Positions 53,038 to 62,434 of a stretch of DNA of 64,000 bases are shown piece after piece. The position numbers were made by a program, and so were the translations under genes. The notes under the pieces are model-generated. The model did not search any database. It was not told where the DNA came from and saw only the letters and a program-made list of their open reading frames with translations. The stretch is from assembly GCF_000211815.1 (NCBI RefSeq), contig NZ_GL890828.1, positions 28,767 to 92,766 of the forward strand, in the 5' to 3' direction. The DNA comes from Moorena producens 3L (GTDB lineage: Bacteria > Cyanobacteriota > Cyanobacteriia > Cyanobacteriales > Coleofasciculaceae). The first letter of the stretch is position 1, and the number at the start of each line of letters is the position of its first letter.

Positions 53038-53394
53038 TCAAGCGTAAAATTCAATATCCTCTCCACACTGATCCACTAGGTAACACAGAGCCCGAAAACG
53101 TAGGCTAGCTAATTGCTCGTAGAGAGGGTTGAGCTTACATAGGGGAGGGATGTGTAGTACTAAGTGACCGAAAAGTTTTAAATCCCGCTCAAAGGGACAT
53201 TGACCAGGAATAATTTTGGAGAGGAATCTAGCTAGGGTTTGATCTGTAATTTCTATTTGATCCAGCCATCGGCGCACAGGTTTTAGTAAATCAACACGTT
53301 TGTTGGGCAGTGGATCACGCGGAGTTAGACTGGTATTGAGATCAGCTACCTGTGAGAGGGATGGATTGGTACTTTGCTTGTTAGTTCTGAACAT
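53038..53394 (-). CDS. Mo-dependent nitrogenase C-terminal-like protein
   Basis: 118 residues. The part RRWLDQIEITDQTLARFLSKIIPGQCPFERDLKLFGHLVLHIPPLCKLNPLYEQLASLRFRALCYLVDQCGED is the Mo-nitro_C-type domain, a small helical module with conserved cysteines that occurs as a stand-alone protein in many cyanobacteria, even non-fixers. Three or four cysteines (CPFE, PPLCKL, LCYLVDQCGED) are in the usual places. Function unknown; it does not by itself show nitrogen fixation. Confidence 0.82.
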   Translation of the reverse strand: MFRTNKQSTNPSLSQVADLNTSLTPRDPLPNKRVDLLKPVRRWLDQIEITDQTLARFLSKIIPGQCPFERDLKLFGHLVLHIPPLCKLNPLYEQLASLRFRALCYLVDQCGEDIEFYA

Positions 53395-54968
53395 GGCTAT
53401 ACATCTCTAAATTTAATCAATAAAGTCCTCAGCTAAGGCATTCCTATAGGTGCCCTTGACCTTGGCGAATTAAATTCGCCACGGGTCGCACCTGTGGAAT
53501 GGCTTTTGCAGAGTTCTAATTAAGTAGGTAGACATCAAGTAATCAAACACGATTACTATTGAGCTGTATTGCCATATTGGCGGTAATTTATAAAAATTTA
53601 TATAGCTATAATTCATAGCATGTCCGGTCGCCTAGGTATTGTAAAGCTTGTGTAATTAGTAATAGGTAATTGGGATTACTCCCGAGTTATTACCTATTAC
53701 CACAAATAACAACTATAAACACTACCAAAACAACCGGACATGAGCTCAATTGTTACCACTTAACTTATTAGGTAAGCTTTCATCATTCAGCATTCAGCTA
53801 TCAGCCATTCTTAATCAGCTTTCAGCTCAAAGCCATAATAAATAAGCTTCTTGAACGCGCACGCGTGGCCTTTTGGCCAGGGTTTTCCATTCTTAAAAAG
53901 CTGATATATTACCTTATTTCAAGCATAAAAATACAATGGAAAAGTTTGGTAAAGGTTAAAAGAAGAAAGACCAATCAAACTATGAAATTTTGATAAAACT
54001 AATTGGTTGACTGTTGGCTGTTGCTGGTGAACACTCAACAGCCAACATCTTATGACACTACCAAAACAACTGCACAGGAGCTCAAGTGTTACCACTTAAC
54101 TGATGAGCTAAGACTTCAGCATTCAGACTTGGCTAAAAGCCACGCTACTTGAGGTGTTATCAGCCATTCTTAATCAGCTTTCAGCTCAAAGCCATAATAA
54201 ATAAGCTTCTTGAACGCGCACGCGTGGCCTTTTGGCCAGGGTTTTCCACTCTTAAAAAGCTGACATTACCCTGGGTAAGCTCATCTAAATTTGTATCAAA
54301 AACTACAGATAAAGGTTTAAAGATGGTATTATAATTATAATTTAATTTTAATTAATGTTAACAAACTGCCTATATTCTCAATAATCCTGTTATTTCTTCT
54401 GTGATTTGAGAAAGCTGGAAATTTTAATTGCGATTCGACATTACCGACGCGGGGCGCGTGCCCGACGACTTCTTTTTTTCTTGCTCAAAGTAAGCCAAGA
54501 TATTGGACTCGATAGGACTAATATACTGGTTTTTACCGACGCTTTTACCAACTTCAATGAAAATAGGTTAACTGCTTATTTTCAGTTACAATTTATACTA
54601 AATTCTATGAGCTGACCATCACAGCTTACCTGATTTCAAGGACAAAAATACACAACAAAGGTTTGGTAAAGTTTTAAAGAAGAAAGACCAATCAAACTAT
54701 GAATTTTTGATAAAACTAATTGGTTGATTGTTGACTTTTGCTGGTGAACACTCAACAGCCATCATCTTATATGATCTCATACCAAGTTGCGCTCAAACGT
54801 ACAACTTTCTCTTCCCCCAATCTTCCCATCTCCCCATCTCCGGATCTACTATCTTTGAATGCAACTCGGTATCAGGATAATTACCCTTAATAAAAACCTC
54901 CCCCATCTCCCCATCTCCCCATCTCCCCACACTCCCCAGTTACCAATTACTGATTAGGGAGTGTGGGA
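53395..54968. repeat. Duplicated noncoding blocks
   Basis: Block A (tatcagccattcttaatcag... to aaaagctga, including cgcgcacgcgtggccttttggccaggg) occurs at 53799-53904 and 54158-54263 with one or two differences. Block B (gtttggtaaag..., gaaagaccaatcaaactatga, ggtgaacactcaacagcca) occurs at about 53937-54055 and 54652-54772. CATGTCCGGTC...ACCGGACATG (53618-53741) is an inverted-end element. An AT-rich piece and an agccaagatattgg stretch near 54490 may be unique. No convincing gene. Confidence 0.75.
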
Positions 54969-57900
54969 TTAGGAATTAGGGATTGGGGATTGGGGTAACC
55001 CAACCACAGTCGGTTCTGGCAGTGCGCCTTGCATCTTGCCTAACCAGTCAATCAGGCTCTCTAGCTGTTTATTCGTCTTGAGCAGACCTAAACCACGAAC
55101 CGTAACTTTACCAGGAGAATAGACAAAACGCGATCGCAAATGTTGGGGCAGGTTCTCTTGCAGTAACTTCCAGGCTGGTTCCTCCATGGGTGTTTCTAGG
55201 AGAATGTGTTGTTTACCCTCAGGTCGAATTCGGGAAAATCCCAAAGACTTCCCTAACTGTTTTAGCTCCATCACCCGCAGTAATTGCTCTGCCACGGAGG
55301 GAATTGGACCATAGCGATCGCTCCAATCTGCTGCGATCTGTGCTAACTCCTTTTGGGAGGCTGCTGCAGCTACTCCTCGATAAGCACTGATTTTTTGGTC
55401 TATATCTGGAATATAGTCAGCGGGAATAAAGGCTGTAATCTGAAGGTCAATCTGAGTATCATCTACTTGGGGAATTTCTTGCCCTTGAATTTCCTTAATC
55501 GCTTCTTGCAGCATTTCCATGTAGAGGTCAAAGCCAATGGCTTCCATCTGACCGGATTGTTCTACACCTAGGAGATTCCCCACCCCTCGAATTTCCATAT
55601 CCCGGGTTGCTAACAGATAACCTGACCCGAGTTGAGTGAACTCCTGAATTGCTCGTAAGCGTTTCTTGGCTGCTTCTGAGAGTACCTTCTGGTTAGGATA
55701 AAGTAACCAAGCGTGGGCTTGAATCCCCGCCCGACCTACTCGTCCTCGCAATTGGTAGAGTTGGGCAAGACCAAATTTGTGAGCATCTTCGATCACAATG
55801 GTGTTGACTCTAGGAATATCTAGCCCAGATTCAATAATCGTAGTACACACTAGGATATCTGCCTCACCGTTGCTAAAGGTGAGCATAATTGACTCTAATT
55901 CTGCTGGGTCGAGCTGACCGTGAGCAATGGCGATTCTGGCCTCAAGGATCATTTCCCTGAGTTCCGCAGCAACTTCTTCAATCCCTTCAACGCGAGGTAC
56001 GACATAGAATACCTGACCGCCTCGGTCAAGTTCCATACGAATGGCGGTGCGGACAGCTTCTGGTTTATAGGGAGATAAGTGGGTTTTAATGGGACGCCGT
56101 AAGGGTGGTGGTGTAGTAATTAAACTCATTTCTCGTACCCCCGATAAGGACATATAGAGGGTACGGGGAATGGGAGTAGCGCTGAGGGTCAATACATCTA
56201 CCTGAGTTTTGAAAGATTTAATTTTTTCCTTCTGGTTGACACCAAACCGCTGTTCTTCATCTATCACCAGCAGCCCTAACTCTCGAAACGTTACACTTTT
56301 CCCTAGCAACTGATGGGTACCTACCACCACATCTAACTCCCCAGTTTTAAGGCGTTGAAGAATATCACGCTTTTCCTGGGGGCTACGAAAGCGGTTGAGT
56401 AGACCGACATTGATGGGGTAGGGAGAAAACCGTTCTTTGATGGTATGATAATGCTGCTGAGTAAGGATAGTGGTTGGGGCAAGGAAAGCTACTTGCTTGT
56501 TAGAGGTCACAGCTTTAAAAATAGCCCGAATTGCCACTTCTGTTTTACCAAACCCCACATCCCCACAAACTAAGCGATCCATAGGGCGATCGCTCTCTAA
56601 ATCCCGTTTCACATCCTGTATCGCCTTGAGTTGGTCAGGAGTAGGTTGGTAGGGGAAAGAATCTTCTAATTCCTGCTGCCAAGGGGAATCCGCTGGAAAG
56701 CAATAACCAGACTGCTGTGCTCGCTGGGCATAGAGCTTCAGCAAATCCACCGCTACTTTCTTAATACTTTTACGGACACGATTTTTGGTTTTCTCCCAGG
56801 TTTTACCAGACATCTTGTGGAGTTGAGGCAAACCCGTACCTGTATGTCGAAACCGAGATAGTACTCCCAACTGATCCGCTGCCACCCGGAGCAAACCATC
56901 AGCGTACTTGATCACCAAATACTCACGAGTTTCATTATTTATGCTTAATTTTTCCAGCTTGAGGAACTGACCGATCCCATGATTCTTGTGAACCACATAA
57001 TCCCCTGGACGTAGCTTATTGGGGTCAACCTGTTGGGAGGCAGCACGGCGGCGCTTACGGATATAACTGGGAGTTGCCAAGGTATGCTGCCCAAAGAACT
57101 CCCGGTCAGTCACAACCACGATGCGGTAAGTAGGGAGGATAAATCCCTCTAGTTCGGCTAAGCCCGAATACTTGACCGCTACCGCTGTCCTCTGGATATT
57201 TAATTTTTCAATAGCTGGGTAATCCCGAGGGTTGGGGACAAACTGGGCAGGACAATCATGTTCTTGGAGCAGGGCAACGGAACGACTAGGTTGGGCAGAA
57301 ACCAGCCAAATAGAGAAACGGCGATCGCTCTGCTCTCGGAGTACTTCTGCTAGTTTGGCAAACTGGTGGGGTGTTACTGGTACAGAGCGGCTAGCCAGAT
57401 TAACGGCATTTTGGGTAGTTTCTTCCACCAATTCTGATAAATACAGGATTGGTGGAAGGTTAGTAGGTTGTTCGCGTAGCGTGGCCTTTTGGCCAAGGTT
57501 GGCTGGTGGAAGGTTAGTAGGTTGTTCGCGTAGCGTGGCCTTTTGGCCAAGGTTGGCTGGTTGAAGGTTATTAGATTGTTCGCGTAACGTGGCCTTTTGG
57601 CCAAGGTTCGAACCTTCAACCTGAAACTGGTTAACCTTCAACGGTGGTGAACCTTCAACCTGAAACTGGTTAACCTTCAACGGTGGTGAACCTTCAACCT
57701 GAAACTGGTTAACCTTCAACGGTGGTGAACCTTCAACCTGAAACTGGTTAACATTCAACGGTGGTGAACCTTCAACCTGAAACTGGTTAACCTTCAACTC
57801 TAGAGCATGATCAAAATAACGATGGAGACAGGGCAGGGAATGATTCAGTTCCTCTAATTGTTCTTCGGCATGTTCCACCCAGCGATCGCAATGGGCAGCA

Positions 57901-58856
57901 CACTGTTCTGGTTCATCAATGACAATTAAAGTATTTTCTGGCAGGTAATCTAGTAGAGAGGCTGGCTGGTCAAAGGCAATACCCAAGAAACGGCGGCTAC
58001 CCTCTAAAGACTGACCTTCCTCGAAAGATTCTTGCTCCTGAGGTGAGAGATAAGATTGGATTAGTTCAGCCTTTGAGGTTCTCAGCACTTGGCTAATAAT
58101 GTGACCAAAATCCGTGGGGGTCAGCACGATGCCGTCAATTTTATCCAGGGAACGCTGGGTTGCGGGGTCAAACTCCCGCAACTGCTCTAACTCATCCCCG
58201 AACCATTCCAGTCGCACTGGCAATTCTAAGGCTACCGGGAAAACATCTACAATATCACCCCGCCGACTCCACTGACCTTCTGTTTCCACTAGGGGAACCC
58301 GTTCATAACCCAGCTGTGCCAACTTTTGATCAAGGTTTTTGCCATCCCAAGTCATGCCCTGGTTAAGGGTAAGGCAGTAGGGCTTAAAGGCATCGACAGG
58401 GGGCAAGTGGGGTTGGAGTGCTGCTTGAGTGGCAACAATAGCCATCCCATGAGTTGAACGTTGAACCAATGAAGGTTGTAAGTCCGAACTTTCAACTGGC
58501 AACCTGTCAACCTTCAACCTTTCGACCAAATCTGCCAATACTTGCATTTGTCCCCAGGTCATTTCCGACTCTGGGTCAAAGGGTTCATAGGGGGATGCTT
58601 CTGAGGTGGGGTATAAGTGGACTGTATCCCAACCCATGGCTTCCAGTTGGGTTGCCCAGCGACTTGCTTCTTCTAGGGTGCTACAGACTACGAATAGCAG
58701 ACGTTGGTCTGCCTTGGCCAGGGCTGATGCTACTAATCCCTTTGGCAAACGGGGAATACCATTCAGAGATAGAGACTGTTGGCGATTGAGTTTCGTGAGT
58801 AGTTCACTGGTGAGAGGGGAGTGCTCTAGTGTCCGAATGATCGAGGAAAGTGCCAT
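54969..58856 (-). CDS. mfd: Transcription-repair coupling factor Mfd with repeat-derived inserts
   Basis: Removes stalled RNA polymerase at lesions and recruits UvrA. 1295 residues against about 1150-1170 usually. The UvrB-like start (LTKLNRQQSLSLNGIPRLPKGLVASALAKA), CarD-type RNAP-interaction module (LRPGDYVVHKNHGIGQFL), helicase motifs (GDVGFGKTEVAIRAIFKA, DEEQRFGV, SATPIPRTLYMSL, LYQLRGRVGRA) and C-terminal domain are intact. Between about residues 350 and 475 (57437-57800) the frame carries five 13-residue units LKVNQFQVEGSPP and three 18-residue units NLGQKATLREQ-PTNLPPA, from 39- and 54-base tandem repeats. A shorter insert (LKVDRLPVESSDLQPSLVQ) is near residue 115. All keep the frame. 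Both inserts lie in the N-terminal UvrB-like part. Confidence 0.95.
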   Translation of the reverse strand: MALSSIIRTLEHSPLTSELLTKLNRQQSLSLNGIPRLPKGLVASALAKADQRLLFVVCSTLEEASRWATQLEAMGWDTVHLYPTSEASPYEPFDPESEMTWGQMQVLADLVERLKVDRLPVESSDLQPSLVQRSTHGMAIVATQAALQPHLPPVDAFKPYCLTLNQGMTWDGKNLDQKLAQLGYERVPLVETEGQWSRRGDIVDVFPVALELPVRLEWFGDELEQLREFDPATQRSLDKIDGIVLTPTDFGHIISQVLRTSKAELIQSYLSPQEQESFEEGQSLEGSRRFLGIAFDQPASLLDYLPENTLIVIDEPEQCAAHCDRWVEHAEEQLEELNHSLPCLHRYFDHALELKVNQFQVEGSPPLNVNQFQVEGSPPLKVNQFQVEGSPPLKVNQFQVEGSPPLKVNQFQVEGSNLGQKATLREQSNNLQPANLGQKATLREQPTNLPPANLGQKATLREQPTNLPPILYLSELVEETTQNAVNLASRSVPVTPHQFAKLAEVLREQSDRRFSIWLVSAQPSRSVALLQEHDCPAQFVPNPRDYPAIEKLNIQRTAVAVKYSGLAELEGFILPTYRIVVVTDREFFGQHTLATPSYIRKRRRAASQQVDPNKLRPGDYVVHKNHGIGQFLKLEKLSINNETREYLVIKYADGLLRVAADQLGVLSRFRHTGTGLPQLHKMSGKTWEKTKNRVRKSIKKVAVDLLKLYAQRAQQSGYCFPADSPWQQELEDSFPYQPTPDQLKAIQDVKRDLESDRPMDRLVCGDVGFGKTEVAIRAIFKAVTSNKQVAFLAPTTILTQQHYHTIKERFSPYPINVGLLNRFRSPQEKRDILQRLKTGELDVVVGTHQLLGKSVTFRELGLLVIDEEQRFGVNQKEKIKSFKTQVDVLTLSATPIPRTLYMSLSGVREMSLITTPPPLRRPIKTHLSPYKPEAVRTAIRMELDRGGQVFYVVPRVEGIEEVAAELREMILEARIAIAHGQLDPAELESIMLTFSNGEADILVCTTIIESGLDIPRVNTIVIEDAHKFGLAQLYQLRGRVGRAGIQAHAWLLYPNQKVLSEAAKKRLRAIQEFTQLGSGYLLATRDMEIRGVGNLLGVEQSGQMEAIGFDLYMEMLQEAIKEIQGQEIPQVDDTQIDLQITAFIPADYIPDIDQKISAYRGVAAAASQKELAQIAADWSDRYGPIPSVAEQLLRVMELKQLGKSLGFSRIRPEGKQHILLETPMEEPAWKLLQENLPQHLRSRFVYSPGKVTVRGLGLLKTNKQLESLIDWLGKMQGALPEPTVVGLPQSPIPNS
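57437..57800. repeat. In-frame minisatellite inside mfd
   Basis: Three 54-base units containing ttcgcgtagcgtggcc plus ttttggccaagg at about 57452-57609, then five 39-base units (aaccttcaacctgaaactgg plus ttaaccttcaacggtggtg) at about 57610-57798. Both unit lengths are multiples of three. The first carries the palindromic repeat seen in many spacers. Confidence 0.92.
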
Positions 58857-59336
58857 TAGTTCAGTGGGTACTTGACAATAGGGCTTCCAGGATAGCTGTT
58901 TCTCTCATTTTACTAGGAATAGCAATGCCTGGGGCAAATTGACTGTTGTTGAATAGGTTAACTTATCTCACCACTGGCATTACCACTGGATGCAGGAGTG
59001 TTTCCAAGTCCGTCGGTCTACATTAATTTATTAGGACTTACGCAAATACCTCAATTTTACTCTACCTGTAGGGTGGGCAATGTTTTTGCCCACACTACAG
59101 GTAGAGTCTGTGCGTTAAATCCTGTTTATCTTTGAATAAGGCGAAATCCTTTTTAGGTCAAGGATTCGGCTATAACAGTTTCAGGGGTTACGACTTGATT
59201 GTTGACTAATCTTTAGAAGATTTAATCCTCTTAGGTTAGATTAAACAGATATTACCGATCAAAATTTCAATTAATTTCTAGCCAAGATAACCAAGAGCTA
59301 TCGATAAGAAATACATTACTGACTCAAGCAGCAATA
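58857..59336. other. Spacer upstream of mfd and of the REC-GGDEF gene
   Basis: Holds the two divergent promoters. At 59060-59106 the short GTAGGGTGGGCA element is reduced to a near-perfect hairpin (ctctacctgtagggtgggcaa pairing with ttgcccacactacaggtagag, one mismatch, about 5-base loop). It may serve as an element core. No gene. Confidence 0.6.
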
Positions 59337-60293
59337 ATGGATAATACTGACTTGAATAACTTTAATAATAAAACTCCTCAGGTTCTCGTGGTTGATGATG
59401 AGAAGATCCTACGCTTGGTGCTACGTCGTAGCTTGACAAAGGAAGGATATAAAGTCATTGAAGCTAGCAACGGTGAGCAATGTCTGAATATCTGTGAGCA
59501 AAAATTGCCAGACATTGTGCTGTTAGATGCCAGAATGCCCATACTTGATGGGTTTACCTGCTGTGCTAAATTGAAGGATAACTTTGGTTCCGAATGTCCT
59601 CCTATACTAATGATTACAGCACTCTATGATGAGCAATCTGTAGAACGAGCGTTTGAAGCCGGTGCGACGGATTATATAACTAAGCCAATTCACTGGCCAG
59701 TTTTGCGACGAAGAGTACGTCGTTTGATTGAATCAAGTTGGACAATGATACAGTTAAAAATCGCCAATAAAGAGTTGGAACGCCTCGCTACTATCGATGG
59801 CTTAACCCAAGTTGCCAACCGCCGAGCCTTTGACAAATATTTTAACAACGAATGGTATCGACTGGCACGGGAAGAAAACCCCTTGTCTTTAGTATTGTGT
59901 GACATTGATTTTTTTAAGCGTTACAATGACACTTATGGACACCAATCAGGAGATGAGTGTCTTAAACAAGTTGCTCAAATCCTTGGTGAAGCAGCAAAGC
60001 GTCCAGGGGATCTGGTGGCTCGCTATGGGGGTGAGGAATTTGTGGTAATTTTGCCGAGTACTGATATACAAGGCGCTATTCAGGTAGCAGAGACAATTGA
60101 AACTAAACTCTACAAAAAGGCGATCCCTCATTCTGGTTCTCTGGTGAGTGACATTGTTACCGTCAGCCTGGGGGGTGCCAGTACGATTCCCTCAGTAAAA
60201 TCATCCCCAGATAATTTATTTTACGAGGCTGATAAAGCACTATATAAGGCAAAAACTGCCGGTAGAAATCGCCTGGTTCATGTTAGTTACTAA
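59337..60293 (+). CDS. Response regulator with diguanylate cyclase (REC-GGDEF)
   Basis: 318 residues. REC domain 15-130: acidic Asp20/Asp21, phospho-acceptor Asp64 (LLDARMP) and Lys116 (ITKPIHW). A helix links it to GGDEF (150-315): TIDGLTQVANRRAFDKYF, LCDIDFFKRYNDTYGHQSGDECL, active site GGEEF at 231-235. An inhibitory I-site RxxD (RPGD, 222-225) is five residues ahead, so c-di-GMP feedback is expected. No EAL domain. The kinase is not in the window. Its 3' end overlaps menD's by 11 bases, tail to tail. Confidence 0.92.
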   Translation: MDNTDLNNFNNKTPQVLVVDDEKILRLVLRRSLTKEGYKVIEASNGEQCLNICEQKLPDIVLLDARMPILDGFTCCAKLKDNFGSECPPILMITALYDEQSVERAFEAGATDYITKPIHWPVLRRRVRRLIESSWTMIQLKIANKELERLATIDGLTQVANRRAFDKYFNNEWYRLAREENPLSLVLCDIDFFKRYNDTYGHQSGDECLKQVAQILGEAAKRPGDLVARYGGEEFVVILPSTDIQGAIQVAETIETKLYKKAIPHSGSLVSDIVTVSLGGASTIPSVKSSPDNLFYEADKALYKAKTAGRNRLVHVSY

Positions 60294-62400
60294 TGAAAAA
60301 ATCAGTAGTCATTAGACTTAAAATATTTTGACGCCAACTAGCATCTTTTCTACGGTCAGTAGGCAATTCTAACACTCTAATGCCTTGGCTAGGAAGTGGG
60401 TTTAAACCTTGCTTGAGCTGCTGCAATGATTCAATCAGCTGGTGCTCTACTCCATAAGTCAGACACAACTGTGAAAAATTGACATCTTGGGGTGTGGCAA
60501 AGAATTCTTCAAAGGGTGGGTCAAATTTGGCAATGGGCAACATCTCGAAAATGCCACCACCATTGTTATTAATTAATATAATGGTTAAATGACCAACAAA
60601 CTTGTTTTTAATTAGGAAACCATTGCTGTCATGCAAAAATGCTAAGTCACCCGTTAGCATCACACTACTTTGATTACGATGAGCAATACCTAAAGCTGTT
60701 GATAAGGTACCATCAATCCCATTAGCGCCCCGATTAAACCAAGGTCGAATCCTCCTGTTACCAGGTTTCCAAAAGAACTCCACATCTCTGACTGGCATGC
60801 TGTTAGCAATAAATAGAGGTGTTTCCGGTGGTAGACATTGGGACAGTAACCAAGCCGCTTTCCCTTCAAACAACTGACTCATTTTAGTCATTGTTTGGTC
60901 AACCTTTGCCCTGACCTTCGCTTCAGCCTCACACCACTTTTTTAGGTAAGGTTGCAGGTTATCAGGTTGCAGGTTATCAGGTTGCAGGTTATCAGGTTGC
61001 AGGTTATCAGGTTGCAGGTTATCAGGTTGCAGGTTATCAGGTTGCAGGTCATCAGGTTGCAGGTTATCAGGTTGCAGGTTATCAGGTTGCAGGTTATCAG
61101 GTTGCAGGTTATCAGGTTGCAGGTTATCAGGTTGGAGGTTATCAGGTTGCAGGTTAGAATCGTCAACCTTCAACCTTTCAACCTTCAACCTGTCAACCGT
61201 CAACGATGGTGAACCTTCAACCGTCAACCTGTCAACCGTCAACCTGTCAACCGTCAACTTGTCAACCTTCAACTGGTTAACTTTCAACTCCTTTACCCAT
61301 ATCCCCAGTTGTTCTACACTCATCCGCAGATGAGTTGTTTTGCCATGGAGGGGGTCGAGGTTGTGGTGGCTAGGGTCAATCACCCAACGTCGCGGTTGAC
61401 ATTTATCCAACCAAGCACGCAGTTCTTTGCTAATCGGTAGTTCACCAATGTGAATAACCATTGTGGGTTTTAGCTGTTGCGCTAATCGTGGATTACGCAG
61501 GATCAAGTCATAGGTGGAAATTAGATTGGGGTTGAGGTCGCAATAGTTTCTTACCGGTGAGAGCCCTTCTGCTAGTACAGGCCATCTTAAGGTTTTGGAC
61601 AAGGATGCGATCGCATTACAATAGTCTTTGGGATTTTGGGGTTGAGCTGGACCAGCGATAATTATTCCTTGCTGGGATTCTTGCCACTGTTGTATGACTT
61701 TCGCGGTTGCAGGTTGCAGGTTGTCAGTTACAGCTTGCAGGTTGTCAGTTACAGCTTGCTGCTGACAGTGAGCGAAGAATTCTTCTGGTTGTAATTGGGA
61801 TTTTAATGGGTTAGTGGTTGTGTCGGGAATGGGTGGGAGGGGGTCACGGAAGGGTAGATTTAGGTGTACTGGACCAGGGGTAGGAAAATGTGTTAGCGGA
61901 GTGCTGCCAAAGGAGGCTCGCTCCCAAGCATGAACTACGGTTTGCCGTAGATAACGGAGCATACTGATATCAGCTTTAGGGACCGCTAGGGTACTTTGCC
62001 AGTTGGGATAGTTGCCGTATAATTTGATTTGGTCAATGGTTTGTCCGGAATGACAATCTTGGAGTTCTGGGGGACGGTCAGCAGTCAAAACTAATAGTGG
62101 TACTCGGCTTTCTCTGGCTTCAATCACAGCGGGATAGAAATTAGCCCCAGCCGTGCCAGAGGTACAAACCAGGACAACTGGTTTTCCTGATTGTCGAGCA
62201 ATGCCTAAGGCGAAAAAGCTGGCTGAACGTTCATCTAGAACTGGAATCGCCTCGATCTGTGGGTGTTGAGCAAACGCAACAGTTAGAGGGGTTGAGCGTG
62301 ACCCTGGACAGATGATTGCTGTGGTCAATCCCAAGCGCTGTAGGGTTTCTACCAGGATGGAAGCCCAGAGGCTATTGGTGTTGCGAAAATCAATAGGCAT
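60283..62400 (-). CDS. menD: 2-succinyl-5-enolpyruvyl-6-hydroxy-3-cyclohexene-1-carboxylate synthase with repeat-derived inserts
   Basis: ThDP enzyme joining isochorismate and 2-oxoglutarate, on the way to phylloquinone. 705 residues against about 570-600 usually. ThDP-site and domain motifs are intact: ICPGSRSTPLTVAF, DERSASFFALGIARQSGKP, NRGANGIDGTLSTALG, LTGDLAFLHDSNGFL and INNNGGGIFEMLP. The linker at about residues 370-485 (60949-61290) carries VDRLTVDRLTVEGSPSLTVDRLKV and then about 14 copies of NLQPD from a 15-base repeat. A second small insert, AVTDNLQAVTDNLQP, is near residue 220 (61710-61765). The frame is kept throughout. Downstream it overlaps the REC-GGDEF gene by 11 bases. Confidence 0.94.
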   Translation of the reverse strand: MPIDFRNTNSLWASILVETLQRLGLTTAIICPGSRSTPLTVAFAQHPQIEAIPVLDERSASFFALGIARQSGKPVVLVCTSGTAGANFYPAVIEARESRVPLLVLTADRPPELQDCHSGQTIDQIKLYGNYPNWQSTLAVPKADISMLRYLRQTVVHAWERASFGSTPLTHFPTPGPVHLNLPFRDPLPPIPDTTTNPLKSQLQPEEFFAHCQQQAVTDNLQAVTDNLQPATAKVIQQWQESQQGIIIAGPAQPQNPKDYCNAIASLSKTLRWPVLAEGLSPVRNYCDLNPNLISTYDLILRNPRLAQQLKPTMVIHIGELPISKELRAWLDKCQPRRWVIDPSHHNLDPLHGKTTHLRMSVEQLGIWVKELKVNQLKVDKLTVDRLTVDRLTVEGSPSLTVDRLKVERLKVDDSNLQPDNLQPDNLQPDNLQPDNLQPDNLQPDNLQPDDLQPDNLQPDNLQPDNLQPDNLQPDNLQPDNLQPYLKKWCEAEAKVRAKVDQTMTKMSQLFEGKAAWLLSQCLPPETPLFIANSMPVRDVEFFWKPGNRRIRPWFNRGANGIDGTLSTALGIAHRNQSSVMLTGDLAFLHDSNGFLIKNKFVGHLTIILINNNGGGIFEMLPIAKFDPPFEEFFATPQDVNFSQLCLTYGVEHQLIESLQQLKQGLNPLPSQGIRVLELPTDRRKDASWRQNILSLMTTDFFISN
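60949..61290. repeat. In-frame minisatellite inside menD
   Basis: About 14 units of the 15-base aggttatcaggttgc (60949-61155), with single variants (gtcatc, ttggag), then looser gtcaaccttcaac/gtcaaccgtcaac units to 61290. The same aggttg/gttgaag core as the mfd insert and the 28.6-kb spacer. Confidence 0.92.
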
Positions 62401-62434
62401 TCAATTATGTTAATCAACATTTAATTCGAATATT

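Noticed and set aside
53038..53394. Evidence for nitrogen fixation
   Set aside because: The stand-alone Mo-nitro_C-like protein is also common in non-fixing cyanobacteria; no nif gene is in the window.
54149..54615. Small frames near 54.2-54.6 kb
   Set aside because: One lies in duplicated block A; the other lacks a good start and any domain.
60942..61212. Frames with QVIRL or CNLIT repeats on both strands
   Set aside because: Shadows of the 15-base repeat inside menD.
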